Assembly: GCA_021772915.1 (NCBI GenBank)
Contig: JAJFLB010000069.1
Location: 1-46,973 of the forward strand
DNA: 46,973 bases
Reading direction: 5' to 3'
Source: Gammaproteobacteria bacterium
GTDB lineage: Bacteria > Pseudomonadota > Gammaproteobacteria > Xanthomonadales > SZUA-36
This document shows positions 15,401 through 23,675 of the stretch, in pieces. The notes under the pieces are model-generated. The model worked only from the letters and a program-made list of their open reading frames with translations. It was not told the origin of the DNA and did no database searches. The position numbers and the translations under genes were made by a program. Numbering within the stretch: position 1 is the first letter of the stretch; each line of letters begins with the position of its first letter.

Positions 15401-17694
15401 ATCTCGGACGCCTCTGCGGGGCTTGTGGTGGCTCTGGTGCCATCCACGTTGATCGCCGGGATGTCCCTCAGATTCTCCCGGTTCACAGTCAGTTCAACGG
15501 GGGTAATCCGGGCGATCTCATCCGGTGCCAGTGGCTCGGGCTCTGCGACCTCGGGCTCAAGTATCTCGGACAGGTCCACATCCAGCGGATCGGCTTTCCC
15601 GTCGATCGCCAATCCAAGCTCGCTCACCACATCTGTCTGGGCCAGTTTGTTCAGGGCAGCGCCCTCGGCTGGGGTCAGGGGGAAAGTCCCCTCGCTCGTC
15701 AGCATGGCCTTTGTGACCGCCGATTCGATCACGGCGGCTTCTTCCGGGGTGAACCGGATTTCGCCGTCTTTGGTTGTCAGCACACCCTCTTGCTGGCCCG
15801 CGTCGTTTGTGACCGTGCGGTAGTTTTTCTGGTTCTCGAACAGCGGGTGCTTCCGGGGCAGTTTCGATGCAGCGCCGCCAACCGTTTCACTCAGATCCAT
15901 AGCCCGTTCGCGGATTCGCGTGCGATCTCGCTGCGCCCCGAGCGTTGCCGCACTCTGCGCCAACTGTGTCGGGAACGTGCCAACCGCGCCACCGAGCGCA
16001 CCCAGGGCGAACGACTTGACCGCCGACTGTTTGATATTGGCGATGGCGGTGTCTGCCGGCGTGACGCCGATGATGGCGTTCCAGATGTTTGTTCCAGCGA
16101 GTTGCCCCAGTTCCTCGGAGCCCTCGATCGCAGCACCGCCGAAGATGCCAGCGAGCAGCCCGGTCGCCGCCTCGAAATCCCGAGTAATCATCTTTCTGCC
16201 GAGTTTCAGAACGATGTCATCGGTGATTTTTCCGACCATGTTGAACCCGGCCATCTCGGTCAGTCCAACAAGCACACCGATACCGACACCGGACATGACG
16301 GCCTGTGTGTCGCTCTTGCCATCATCGAGCGCACTTTCCATCGAGTCACTAGATTCCCGCAGAGAGATCCGGGCAAGCGCCTCATTGGAACCGGAGCGTT
16401 CGAGCCCGCCAAATCTATTCTTGAGGCGGCGACCAGTTACGAAGTCCTTGCGAGCGATCGGGCCAAGTTTCTGAAACGATTGACCCGTTTCGGTTGATAG
16501 CTTCCGGCTAATGTCAGCAAAGAACGCATCTTCGTTTGACTGTCCAGCCCTGCGGAACGCATCCCTCGACGCCTTCCGCGTAGCAGTTGGGACCACACCA
16601 CGAGAACGCCCGAGCCTTGGCGCTTGTCGCAGTTGCTTCTTCGAGAAGCTAACCGCAGCCTTAGAGCCCTTCTTAGCGATCGCTCTCGCCTTGCTCGCCA
16701 GCGCCACGCCGCTCATTGTCTCCACCATGAACGCTGTAACTTCACCGAGGACCGAACCGACATCGCCAGCAAGACCCTCACCGGGTGGTACGAGATCCCT
16801 TCTCGCTTGCTCGAACTCGCCAGCCTTGCGGAACTTTGTGCCAAAGATCAGGTTCGCCGTGCCGGTAAGAACGTCGGTCGGCAGATCCGGCGCAGCTTCG
16901 AGAACCCGCGTCGTGAAGTTCCGCGCTAACGCCTCTCCCCCGGTCGGGCCGAAGTGTTCTGGTGCAGCCGTGAGGATGCCGCTCGGGAAAGCATGGTCCA
17001 TCGCGGCGATCCGGTGCCGCTCCGCTTTGGACTTGGGGCGCTTGCCGCCCTGCGCCACCATGCGATCCCAAAACCGTTTCTCAAAGAACGGCCCCATCTC
17101 CCGCTTTGATTTCTCGATCTTGTTGTGAAACACCATCTGCCCCATCGCTTGAAGCTCGGGGCTCATCGACGCCAGGGGGTGATCCTTGTATTCGTTGTAG
17201 ATCGTTTCGGTTTCCCATTCGATCTTTCGCTGCAACCGTTGTGATTCTGATTCGCCCTTGATCGGCTTGATAGCGTCGTCAGAGGCATCATGCACCTCGA
17301 TCGAACGCCGCCGCACAACGGACGAGAACGCGCCCTTTATCGCCTCACGGTTCTGCAACGTCCTTGTGTCACGTTCCGCGATCGGGCTTGTGAACGCACC
17401 GCCAGCAGAGATGTCCGGCGCTGGTTGCAGGAAACCAGACGCCCGAGGGCCACGCACCCGATCGGGCAGGGGGAAATCAGGCACCTTTTTAGGCGTCGGC
17501 TGGAACGGGTTTTCGATCTTGTTGGAGAACTGATCGATAAACGACTCACCGATTGTCTCGGTGGAGAACTGATCGATGAACGACATCGGCTCCGGTTCCG
17601 GTCTTAGAACCCGAGAGAACTGTTCAACGAACGAGAGGCCAGTCGGCTCGCCAGCAGCTTGTATAAGCTCCTGGGTCAAGACGCCACACCACAC
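9472..17694 (-). CDS. giant polyvalent virion protein with ADP-ribosyltransferase-like domain
   Basis: 2,740 residues from a GTG at 17694. Residues 21-57 hold three copies of SF(I/V)(D/E)QFS. Hydrophobic, Gly-rich segments follow (about 450-600). Residues about 890-1040 look like an ADP-ribosyltransferase fold of the polyvalent-protein type: LTGHRGHG, LGFGYYIAPD, LSNPLVVES, EAGHDGIIV and TQVFIP. Around 1580-1620 and 2095-2130 are segments (DFIKWSSAMIE; LLSGIQTAERNIMGN) typical of large polyvalent phage proteins, then more membrane-like stretches near 2345-2375. A Pro-rich linker repeats PIEGATSGPQP at about 1928 and 1983. Such proteins are packaged in the capsid and ejected ahead of DNA. Last gene of the leftward operon. 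Confidence 0.8.
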   Translation of the reverse strand: MWCGVLTQELIQAAGEPTGLSFVEQFSRVLRPEPEPMSFIDQFSTETIGESFIDQFSNKIENPFQPTPKKVPDFPLPDRVRGPRASGFLQPAPDISAGGAFTSPIAERDTRTLQNREAIKGAFSSVVRRRSIEVHDASDDAIKPIKGESESQRLQRKIEWETETIYNEYKDHPLASMSPELQAMGQMVFHNKIEKSKREMGPFFEKRFWDRMVAQGGKRPKSKAERHRIAAMDHAFPSGILTAAPEHFGPTGGEALARNFTTRVLEAAPDLPTDVLTGTANLIFGTKFRKAGEFEQARRDLVPPGEGLAGDVGSVLGEVTAFMVETMSGVALASKARAIAKKGSKAAVSFSKKQLRQAPRLGRSRGVVPTATRKASRDAFRRAGQSNEDAFFADISRKLSTETGQSFQKLGPIARKDFVTGRRLKNRFGGLERSGSNEALARISLRESSDSMESALDDGKSDTQAVMSGVGIGVLVGLTEMAGFNMVGKITDDIVLKLGRKMITRDFEAATGLLAGIFGGAAIEGSEELGQLAGTNIWNAIIGVTPADTAIANIKQSAVKSFALGALGGAVGTFPTQLAQSAATLGAQRDRTRIRERAMDLSETVGGAASKLPRKHPLFENQKNYRTVTNDAGQQEGVLTTKDGEIRFTPEEAAVIESAVTKAMLTSEGTFPLTPAEGAALNKLAQTDVVSELGLAIDGKADPLDVDLSEILEPEVAEPEPLAPDEIARITPVELTVNRENLRDIPAINVDGTRATTSPAEASEIEATTDTAEDAQLDEALTEVGFLLAEFDALDEVATEDRADDRKESRGRKKDAIKRRREARKKVRKLSVAQGEFQPTPAQTTEQTPVVPAPAPLAVEFFPDPDGDEAADIGLGWVKQDGSLPQTGEAVTLTGHRGHGREDVNEPFTDEVVKQSDGDPVPVLGFGYYIAPDAGEASGYGPVVDEHEITLSNPLVVESLSDLDPFVEKGDKVKGKAKARLAVTGVQDFTKYRNVGKRAEEAGHDGIIVIVPADSDTNSRGENIKPLRRLFGGTQVFIPSADRPTGALEPTFQQGVPHGTPVGEDSQLSPMASQQNEAPQAPAPAPIPPPQTEDQAVARQFVETSRKNVRNIVATIGGKKDAEIIEAFETLNRIVENSEDTLRNGTDTNGIEVDKDYATALGKLINEASQATRDIMPVLGPVMVNEALVTVKDRGEYGLEGTARLLVNAADNELPPTLWEQQFAGAGIENVWGVDGTENPLDVTASDPIEKLAAKEIEKGIVEKKRENRLRNLESRSKVDGTPEASSDDAQVDEFGAGELAMIAAEAIASHPDARTPGSAYAFNAAVEAGPGRAPNSYLYALMLDTMPRGTARKPKRVLKQSEIDEGERSKSLDLQHSMNVKAIRTKAANKKGRKFLPQPSMLPVGTTFEINGNEFQVVEAKDGTKFIVPDKSFSDKKADSEDAIPVEGLDRGRGGAGLPMDTKTIKFGATPSPRKTEMANDAAGIPISESRTPEQLQQLKRINAAVKKANELEGGDKPLTEQTVTERVFAELNARDRAVWDSLTDPDVKFGKPDIPFDAAFLGFAIVANYTHRGYIIAKTLAAMGAMDFIKWSSAMIETHGQDVVPMLKPIYNDLRNKDSALAEVMTPIEVVAETDLNDIPAFIPIRKKVIADIGDSEEARQFSRLVVLAQEAAGQPAERTDDSVLTAAKETIRKDPSGELARILLLDPTKEVNQLDSVIAQSLAITAMTEGMKTGNIQQINLAVELSLQSRNIKTEAARTLRSPSALHATPGQRFVQMITSTVLEMSPGDMVKARELQAAINTGTETVRGGAGGPGFTVSTVKLTENQIAKKHAELEKLKRKIRNKIEHMRIALEERNLDMASLLRDPQEAMAEFLERKRQRDERAAQRTSGNNDPLRGPQGELLEEGLDPRTRISEPRPDVDVEPIEGATSGPQPIIPGVPSQPLTDPSLTNTGDVEKIPRTGFQNVSEDVFPQQPDSPPIEGATSGPQPTIEGLPPQPLADPGNEGDVSVPPGDLHLQGELSAEGLEGREQIFDPNLHPLSTLAEVLEAGGSKEDLGSAQILLPGVLRNYLNAARDASLKIEPDGNYWARFWNGATTIYLSFLLSGIQTAERNIMGNSMYFAYDTLIQRPAEAAVNAVVTGVTGRQDASAPRFSEFRGLARAFFKPNTKEEIAAAETATKRKIAKITARAQTRALFNAIDAAIYERPMLEEEINAVRVLTGKKPIEETSSLDSEQIRKVLGTGKLGRTLRAPLTGLLIADEFAKGMIYEMQMHALALRKGEDLGLEGDELIEYMDDQVKNHGGELAELSLDKARELTFQKRIEWLEGMVNNLKHQGPARGFFWTLFFPFVRTPGNLYGIALAKLPPIALGRLTKHTVFSYGRTNDGVPVYSRGRAVKSATDLMIGSIATALMWMLINDKDEEGNPRITGTVPFGQAASELSYRLWQPQSIRLGNQWYSIRGIEPFDTLFTTNVDILSDMADRGVMDPNTWFAVGSSLVRGAEAKTTLVGLTTLAGLVTSFRAGTPTDKLAKFIGRTSAGVVPNLIRQGVREKNEFILQNNVNVKRDGFFPSVLRAFSNETQLEPFFPNPKPRVDLLGRPVERGHSPIPGVSDAFWRIFSMIDSQEVGIYKWDWWMASYNERFPDKKLAFTRPSRMFKSPVDGTPIIMTDQEYYDFEKRTGTWFRNYVESLPLSPDAPDLMMKQTAKDADGMLQSFRRMGRTIVAVNRVRNGGVPKD

Positions 17695-18152
17695 AGCATC
17701 ACATACACCTGCGCGGCTGTCCCGGCACTCTGATTCTTGAGTTTGATCGAGAGGATGTTTGCGAGCGACCCGGCGAAGTCGCCCGCCATACCGCCCGTTC
17801 TGGACCGACCGCTCGTAAGCACAAGCGGCTTGCCCTGCATCAGTTGGAGGTGCTGGACATCGGCGGTCGTTGTGATCTCAACTTCCATGATGTCAACCGC
17901 ATCCTCCATCGTGGTCGCGCACAGACAGATGAACCCCAGAACGGCGTTTGTTCCGCCCGGCATCGGGCGCGGGTCTGTCTCTGCGGTGTCCCAGATCCGA
18001 ACGGCGGTTGCCACCGGGATCAGCAGGGTTGACTCAAACACCTCATCGATGTTTACCGCGTGCGTTGTCGCAAAGACTGGCGGCACGTGGGCGATCCCGG
18101 CAGAGTCGGTAACAGAGATCGTTGTGTTGTACGTTACGTTTCCGTTAGCCAT
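17676..18152 (-). CDS. virion-associated beta-rich protein, 158 aa
   Basis: ATG at 18152 with AGGGAGG at proper distance. It overlaps the upstream gene by 8 bases and the giant gene by 19. The sequence is rich in Thr, Val and small residues with few charges, like an extracellular or particle beta-sandwich; no signal peptide. Position between the internal virion protein and the giant protein suggests a structural or assembly role. No family recognised. Confidence 0.65.
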   Translation of the reverse strand: MANGNVTYNTTISVTDSAGIAHVPPVFATTHAVNIDEVFESTLLIPVATAVRIWDTAETDPRPMPGGTNAVLGFICLCATTMEDAVDIMEVEITTTADVQHLQLMQGKPLVLTSGRSRTGGMAGDFAGSLANILSIKLKNQSAGTAAQVYVMLCGVAS

Positions 18153-19839
18153 TACCGGCCTCCCTTGTGGCCCTTATTTCAGCCGTTCGTTTCAGGATTT
18201 CCATGTCGCGCCTACCAGACGCAACAATGTCTGTGGCGTCCCTCCTATTCATCTTACGTCCACCGGGTTCCCCGTCCATCAGGTCTTTTATGACCGACTC
18301 TCTCGCCTCGATTGTGTCGGGGTCAGCGAGGTCAACGACTGGCGGCGGGTTGAACCCTGGCGACGGACCTTGTATCGGAGTGTGGTGCTTTTGCTGCGGC
18401 ACTTCACCGATCTTCGCTTGTCTCGCCATATCAACAAACATCTCATCGGCAGCGAGTCTCTTTTCGGTTGTATCGAGACTCGCCGTAAACGCGGCCCACT
18501 GTTCCTTGCTCACCGAGTTCTGTGCGATCTGTACCTGCGCGGCGATCTCTTCTGGTGTGACATCTTGCGGCACCGTGCCGAGTTGCGTGGGCGGGGGCTT
18601 GGGTGCGGCTGGGAGGTTGGCGTCGAAGTTGTTTGCTTGGTCTTTTACTTGCTCGTTTGCGGACAGGGGTTGTGGGCTCGTTGTGTCGCCGGGTTCTGGT
18701 ACAGGGATGGTCCCGTTCGAGATGCCGTTGAACTCATCGGTCGTTTTGCTGATTCCAAAGTTCAACTCTGCCTCAAGTTTCTGCGCCTCTTCGAGTGTCT
18801 TTTCCTCTGTAACAGGATTGCCATCTTTGTCCGCCGTTACGTTGAAGATTTTGGGCACCGGCTTTATCAAATCGAGCAGTTGTTTGTTGCCGGTGCTTTT
18901 AGCGAGGTTTGCCATGAGCGCGTTATTTTCGCTCACTTTCAGAACCCGCTGGATCTGTGTCGTCATAGACTCCATGCGCCGCGTATCGGAGTTGATCTTT
19001 TGTTCGAGTTTGGTCATATGGACTTTGCCCCTTGCGATCTCCGCATCGCTTATCGCTTTCTCTTTCTTGGCGCGTTCCGATAAATCATCGAGCGAACCCG
19101 GTACGGGAGCCTGGTTGTCGGCATCTATTCTCGCTTGTGTCGCCTCATGTACCGCTCTGGCCCGTTGCATCCCATTGAACATGGAAGTTGACTCAAAGCC
19201 AAAGCCGGATGCTTCCGCAATAGCCGGGCCAACCATATCAGCGAAGAACTCTTCTCCGACCTGATCTATTAGCTCTTGCGGCAACGCGGCAAACGCCTCG
19301 GCTATCGTCTGCATATCCTCGACGCCGTTGGCGATTTTCTCAGCGGTCCTCATCCTCCCGGCTTCGTCGGCAAAGTCGATGTTTATTTCCATCAACTTTT
19401 CGAGCGGCATCGTCTTGATCCACTCGCCAAAGTTTTCTTCGCTAACACCTTCCGGCGCTTTGCGCAGCATCTTCTCCATAAAGTCTGGTTCGGTCCCCAG
19501 GAACCTTGCGCCCTCTTCTAGCTTCTGACGCCTATCGACCTGCTCAAGTTCCATCTCTCCTATTTGTAACTCTTTGACCTTGCGGTTTATCGCGTTGTTT
19601 TCGATCTGATCGTTTATTTGGTCCCCGAACATCTTTGTTCGCGCAGCCGCGTTGTCGGACGTGATCTTGAACTGTGCCTTTTGGGTTGTCGCCGCGTCCT
19701 TCGCCATATCGATTTCGATCTGGCCCTTTTGGCGCATCAACTCCTGGCGCTGCTTCTCAAACTCAAGCGCGTTGCTTTGCTGGATCATCTGGTTCGACTG
19801 GCCGAACCCAGCGAGGAAGGCGTTACTTATCTGGCTCAT
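18145..19839 (-). CDS. helical internal virion protein, 564 aa
   Basis: The first 130 residues are almost all helical coiled coil with many Gln, Glu and Lys, followed by helical segments and a Pro-rich linker near 410-440 (PAAPKPPPTQ). No enzymatic motif is visible. In short-tailed phages the genes after the nozzle often code for two or three such internal (ejection) proteins, and this one lies directly upstream of the giant protein, so an internal core role is likely. ATG overlaps the upstream stop as ATGA. Confidence 0.65.
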   Translation of the reverse strand: MSQISNAFLAGFGQSNQMIQQSNALEFEKQRQELMRQKGQIEIDMAKDAATTQKAQFKITSDNAAARTKMFGDQINDQIENNAINRKVKELQIGEMELEQVDRRQKLEEGARFLGTEPDFMEKMLRKAPEGVSEENFGEWIKTMPLEKLMEINIDFADEAGRMRTAEKIANGVEDMQTIAEAFAALPQELIDQVGEEFFADMVGPAIAEASGFGFESTSMFNGMQRARAVHEATQARIDADNQAPVPGSLDDLSERAKKEKAISDAEIARGKVHMTKLEQKINSDTRRMESMTTQIQRVLKVSENNALMANLAKSTGNKQLLDLIKPVPKIFNVTADKDGNPVTEEKTLEEAQKLEAELNFGISKTTDEFNGISNGTIPVPEPGDTTSPQPLSANEQVKDQANNFDANLPAAPKPPPTQLGTVPQDVTPEEIAAQVQIAQNSVSKEQWAAFTASLDTTEKRLAADEMFVDMARQAKIGEVPQQKHHTPIQGPSPGFNPPPVVDLADPDTIEARESVIKDLMDGEPGGRKMNRRDATDIVASGRRDMEILKRTAEIRATREAGNG

Positions 19840-20210
19840 GTTGCCCTCGCTATCTTGTCGTATTTCACGGTAAACCGTGGGGTAGTTGCGCCGGATGAGA
19901 GTTTGCCGACCAGAATGTAACCGGGCGGAAGATCATCGAGAGTCGTTATCTCCATTGTCCAACCGGGCGGCACATCGACGTTGCGTATCTCGGTCTGTGT
20001 TCCATCGCCATCCTGCAAGTAAAGTTCCACCGTTATTTCTGAGGCATCGAAGTTGGACAAGCGGAGTATTTCGACAACGATCGCAGATGATTTCCACGCC
20101 TGCACGCGCGGGACCACGACGACATCGCTGGTGCCGTCGAATGTACCGCCTACCTCGGCCTTCTTGTTGGGCAAGCGGGTGAGTAGGGATGTGGTGGGGA
20201 GTCCGGTCAT
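19836..20210 (-). CDS. small virion beta protein, 124 aa
   Basis: ATG at 20210 is taken over a TTG six bases earlier. It begins just after the previous gene's stop (TGATAATGA). The product is a compact beta-type protein (VVVPRVQAWKSS, ITVELYLQDGDG, WTMEITTLDDLPPGYILVG) resembling small decoration or fibre-base domains. Function is inferred from position only. Confidence 0.6.
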   Translation of the reverse strand: MTGLPTTSLLTRLPNKKAEVGGTFDGTSDVVVVPRVQAWKSSAIVVEILRLSNFDASEITVELYLQDGDGTQTEIRNVDVPPGWTMEITTLDDLPPGYILVGKLSSGATTPRFTVKYDKIARAT

Positions 20211-20212
20211 TA

Positions 20213-21106
20213 TCAATCGTCCACCAAAATAACATCGAATCCAGCGTCAACGCCCATATTGTTCGCTGATGCGTCTACGCTCATCTTCATATCTGTTTTT
20301 GCCGCAAACGGGCCACGCGGGTATTTGTAAACGTGGTGAACATAGGACGCTCCATCACCGATCAACTCAACTTCCATCTTCAAGTTGAACACGCCGCCGT
20401 TCGGCCTAGCTCGGCCCCTTATGGTGGCGTTGCCAGATTGGTTATTGGCGAGCGATGCGTAGAAACCGCTGATGTACGCTGTCTTTGCCGCTGGAATCGT
20501 ATAGACCGCCGCCATCGATTCGTTGTCGTCCGCGTTGATCTCACAAAATATATTTGCCGTCGTCACCTTCTGCGCCGCGACGATAACCCCCGCCGCGTTG
20601 ACCCCAGATCCCGCCGTCAGCACGATCATCTTATCTAATCGTATGTATGAACCAACGGTATCGACCATCGTTGTGCCGTTCATCGTGACTGTTTCGTTTT
20701 GTTCGGCCCAACTTGCATCCAACCCGTACACCTGAATCGTGCGTGCGCCGGTCCCCGCCGATGTGTCCGCTGTGTTGTCTGAAACAACCGTGACGATCTC
20801 GGCAGCGGTCGCATCGAACCCGGTGTACGTCCCGCCGATAGACCAAATATCTTCGTAGCCACCTGCGGCTGTCAAAGCCTCATTGTGCCCGAACTGGTGA
20901 TGTGCAGACATCCCCGACACAAGGCCCATCGCAATCCTGAGCGCCGTGTCAGACTCGACAGGTAGCGGGTTCGCGGAACTCACATCGTTAGCCGTACCGT
21001 CCGCGCCGGTCGTCACCTTGACGCGATGGTGATGCACCCCGGCGATGTCGTCGGTCGCGGTCTGGTACGGATGTTCCCCGTTATCGATCCATTGATTATC
21101 GCTCAC
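20213..21106 (-). CDS. conserved phage structural beta protein, 297 aa
   Basis: GTG at 21106 overlaps the nozzle-gene stop (GTGA) and has GGAG eleven bases upstream; a longer reading to 21169 is antisense-like and not used. The order EDIWSIGGTYTG, DNTADTSAGTGARTIQVYGLD, TVTMNGTTMVDT is a pattern seen in a common family of phage virion proteins with several stacked beta units, seldom given a function. It lies beside the nozzle gene, so a tail-tip or fibre-attachment part is likely. Confidence 0.7.
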   Translation of the reverse strand: MSDNQWIDNGEHPYQTATDDIAGVHHHRVKVTTGADGTANDVSSANPLPVESDTALRIAMGLVSGMSAHHQFGHNEALTAAGGYEDIWSIGGTYTGFDATAAEIVTVVSDNTADTSAGTGARTIQVYGLDASWAEQNETVTMNGTTMVDTVGSYIRLDKMIVLTAGSGVNAAGVIVAAQKVTTANIFCEINADDNESMAAVYTIPAAKTAYISGFYASLANNQSGNATIRGRARPNGGVFNLKMEVELIGDGASYVHHVYKYPRGPFAAKTDMKMSVDASANNMGVDAGFDVILVDD

Positions 21107-23670
21107 AGGAAATCTCCCGATCTCCGGTGTCCGGTATCGATGTCGGCGAGGATGTCGTACACAACCCAATGCTCGCCAATGGTTGACGAGCCGGTAATCC
21201 GAACGGAGGCAGCACCGCCGCCAACGCTGGCGTTCATCGCGGGGTTTAGCCCGGTCGAGATGATGTCTTGCTCAACCTGAGTCTCCATCGATTCGATCGC
21301 GGAGAAGTTGTCAGCGCCCAGCAACCCGACCACGCAACTATCGTGAGTCGGCCCGGTGGTGATCTGCACTTTACCCATGCCTGCGAGGATCATCGAGCCT
21401 GCAAACAGCTTGCTCGGAACTTGAACATCACAGTCCGACGCGATCCGTTGCGAGTCATCATCGGTCGCTGCGGGGTCGAGGATGCGCAGATACCCGTCCC
21501 AAGAGCCGAATATCGTCCGAGGGCTTCCTAAGACATCAACCTCTGCAATAGTGGTGGTAGCGGTAGGGGAGATGTCACCTGGGAAACTATCCTCGGAGAA
21601 GAATAGAGCGGAGGGCCGAGTTGCTGGCCCGCTGGCAAACATGGCGCGGGACGCCACGGATGGTTGTGCTGCCTCAACGATCATCACCCAAAGCCCTTGC
21701 TCTGCGGCGTTCCACTGGACGATGACCTTTTCGGTGGTGTGGTCGATGGCGTCGAAGAACGCATCAACCTGGCGGTCGGAGACTTGCGGCGGGATGAACT
21801 TGCCGCGCAGGTCGGTTCCGCGCGGAACAAGGTGTAGCCCTCGCATCGACACAAACCAGAGATTGCCGAACTCATCGAGCGTAGCGGCCTCGGCACCGAC
21901 GATGCCGACCTCGTTGGTAATCTCGTTGAGCCCAAAGCCTAAAGCCGGGCGACCCAACCGCGCGTAGAGCCGTCCGGCAGATGCCACCACAAGACTCCCA
22001 ACATCAAAAGCGATGCAGCACTTCACGTTTCCCACGATTCGATCGGAGAAAGCGCGTAACGGGTCGGCGTCCGTGATGTCCCAATCATCATAGTTCAGCG
22101 CGGCGCTGACGGAGTATTGGTCGTCAATGCCCCACAGCACCATCGAATCCGCCCAAGTTGTGCCGAACTGTGCGGCGCGAGAAGAACCGGGGAGTACCCC
22201 CGCGTCCGGTACCCAATCAAACATCGCGCCGCTGGACATGGAGATATATTGGTACTTCTCGCCGTCCAGAACGTACACCCGTTGGTCTGGGTCGTTCGGA
22301 TCTTCTGACGGGCCGAGCCCGGCGACGAGCGTGACATCGTTCGTCGCAGACGCAGCGCCAGTCCCGTCCGTCGCTACCGCGATCGTGCTGGCCGCGCCGG
22401 TGTATTGGCTAACGTAAACATTCCCGCCAGCAACCGCCGCGATACTGTTCGAGTAGGTGTCGGGAAGTGACTCGAATGAGTTGATCGTGAAGTCATCCAG
22501 CAGCGTTATCGAACAATCGGTGCCGGTGTTTATGTTGTGGCAGATAAACCCGTAGTGGGTTCTGGTTGTGTCCGTTCTCGACGCAGCCTCATTAGCCGCG
22601 ATCGTTACGTCTGGGATCGCGTCAACAAACTGTTCGCTCCCGCCGCTCGCCTGCAACCAGACTTCAAGGCGGTTGCGGAGGCGACGGAGCTTGAGTGTGT
22701 ACGTTGTTGAGTTGGCAAGCGTTATCTGGTTTGCACTAACACGATCCGAGGCGACAAGACCTACGCCATGTGACCCAACCGAGTTACTAAAAGCGTGCCA
22801 GTTGGTGTTTGTCGGTGTGGTTGGGCTGGTGTTAGTCCCGCAGCAAAGCGTCATTCTTGCTGTTGTTGCTGCCGTCCCGTAGATCGTCGCTCCGATGTAA
22901 ATAGCGTCGTCACGGCCCGTAGTTGTCACAAGCGAAGAGTCGCCAAACATAAACAAACCGAGCGTCGAAATCGTATTGCCGCCGCCAGTTGTAAAATCAG
23001 CCGTTGTAGCAAAATCGATCGTTATCTCAAAGAACTCTCCAAAGTCCACAAGGGACGACGGGCTCGCTATCGCGTCGATGTCGCTCAGTTGACAGTACGC
23101 CCAACTCCACTTTTTAGACGTAACCCCGTCTTTCATCTCTGCCGCCGTGAGGTTCATCGCGTCGATAACCGTGTTGCTCGACACCTGCGGCCCGCCAGTT
23201 GAGGCAGCAACGGTTGTAATAAGCTGACTTGCGTTATCCCCCCAAACATCGTAATCCGATGCGTCAGCTTCAACGGTGTGGTTTGTTGTTACGACACGAT
23301 CATCTAACTCTGTTCCAACCGTACCCGCCACCGTCCATGCCTGTGTATCAACGAACGTGCCGAGCGCGGGCGGGGTTGTATTGGCCCGAGTAAACGTATC
23401 CTGCGCGAGTTGCGTGAGGCTCCCCGGCGTGTACGTCGCCTCGAATCGCTCGGTCGATAGCACCGCCTGGATCTTCGAGTCGGCTTTGACCACCGTAGTC
23501 AGGAACTTCGAGCAGCCCGATCTCTGGGCGAGGGCGCTAACACCCCCGCCCACCCAATCTCGGTTCCGTATGTTGCGCGCACGACGAGTAGACCCATCCC
23601 GTTGCCGGTTGGGGCGATCAGATGAGCGCAGCCCGCGCTCAGGTAGAGGCAGGAACGTAGTGCGCGCCAT
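21103..23670 (-). CDS. tail nozzle-like protein with lectin-like insert, 855 aa
   Basis: Residues 1-90 and 400-855 read as repeated beta-propeller-type strands (GGNVYVSQY, VYVLDGEKYQYIS, GNLWFVSMRGLHLV, RTIFGSWDGYLRI), as in nozzle proteins of short-tailed phages. Between them, residues about 91-398 form a separate beta sandwich with lectin/glucanase-like spacing (DTFTRAN start, YTLKLRRLRNRLEVWLQ, HYGFICHN, LLDDFTINS end). The insert could bind surface glycans. The gene follows the adaptor and a 199-residue virion gene. Confidence 0.6.
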   Translation of the reverse strand: MARTTFLPLPERGLRSSDRPNRQRDGSTRRARNIRNRDWVGGGVSALAQRSGCSKFLTTVVKADSKIQAVLSTERFEATYTPGSLTQLAQDTFTRANTTPPALGTFVDTQAWTVAGTVGTELDDRVVTTNHTVEADASDYDVWGDNASQLITTVAASTGGPQVSSNTVIDAMNLTAAEMKDGVTSKKWSWAYCQLSDIDAIASPSSLVDFGEFFEITIDFATTADFTTGGGNTISTLGLFMFGDSSLVTTTGRDDAIYIGATIYGTAATTARMTLCCGTNTSPTTPTNTNWHAFSNSVGSHGVGLVASDRVSANQITLANSTTYTLKLRRLRNRLEVWLQASGGSEQFVDAIPDVTIAANEAASRTDTTRTHYGFICHNINTGTDCSITLLDDFTINSFESLPDTYSNSIAAVAGGNVYVSQYTGAASTIAVATDGTGAASATNDVTLVAGLGPSEDPNDPDQRVYVLDGEKYQYISMSSGAMFDWVPDAGVLPGSSRAAQFGTTWADSMVLWGIDDQYSVSAALNYDDWDITDADPLRAFSDRIVGNVKCCIAFDVGSLVVASAGRLYARLGRPALGFGLNEITNEVGIVGAEAATLDEFGNLWFVSMRGLHLVPRGTDLRGKFIPPQVSDRQVDAFFDAIDHTTEKVIVQWNAAEQGLWVMIVEAAQPSVASRAMFASGPATRPSALFFSEDSFPGDISPTATTTIAEVDVLGSPRTIFGSWDGYLRILDPAATDDDSQRIASDCDVQVPSKLFAGSMILAGMGKVQITTGPTHDSCVVGLLGADNFSAIESMETQVEQDIISTGLNPAMNASVGGGAASVRITGSSTIGEHWVVYDILADIDTGHRRSGDFL

Positions 23671-23675
23671 GACGC

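Noticed and set aside
15367-16497. Long rightward ORF (376 codons) opposite the giant gene
   Set aside because: Cys/Arg-rich, no ribosome site, mirror of leftward codons; antisense shadow.
9472-17694. Giant protein as an N4-type virion RNA polymerase
   Set aside because: No polymerase motifs seen; ART-like and polyvalent-protein segments explain it better.
17737-19083. Long rightward ORF (448 codons) opposite virion genes
   Set aside because: Antisense of two well-supported leftward genes; low-complexity Cys/Arg/Leu composition.
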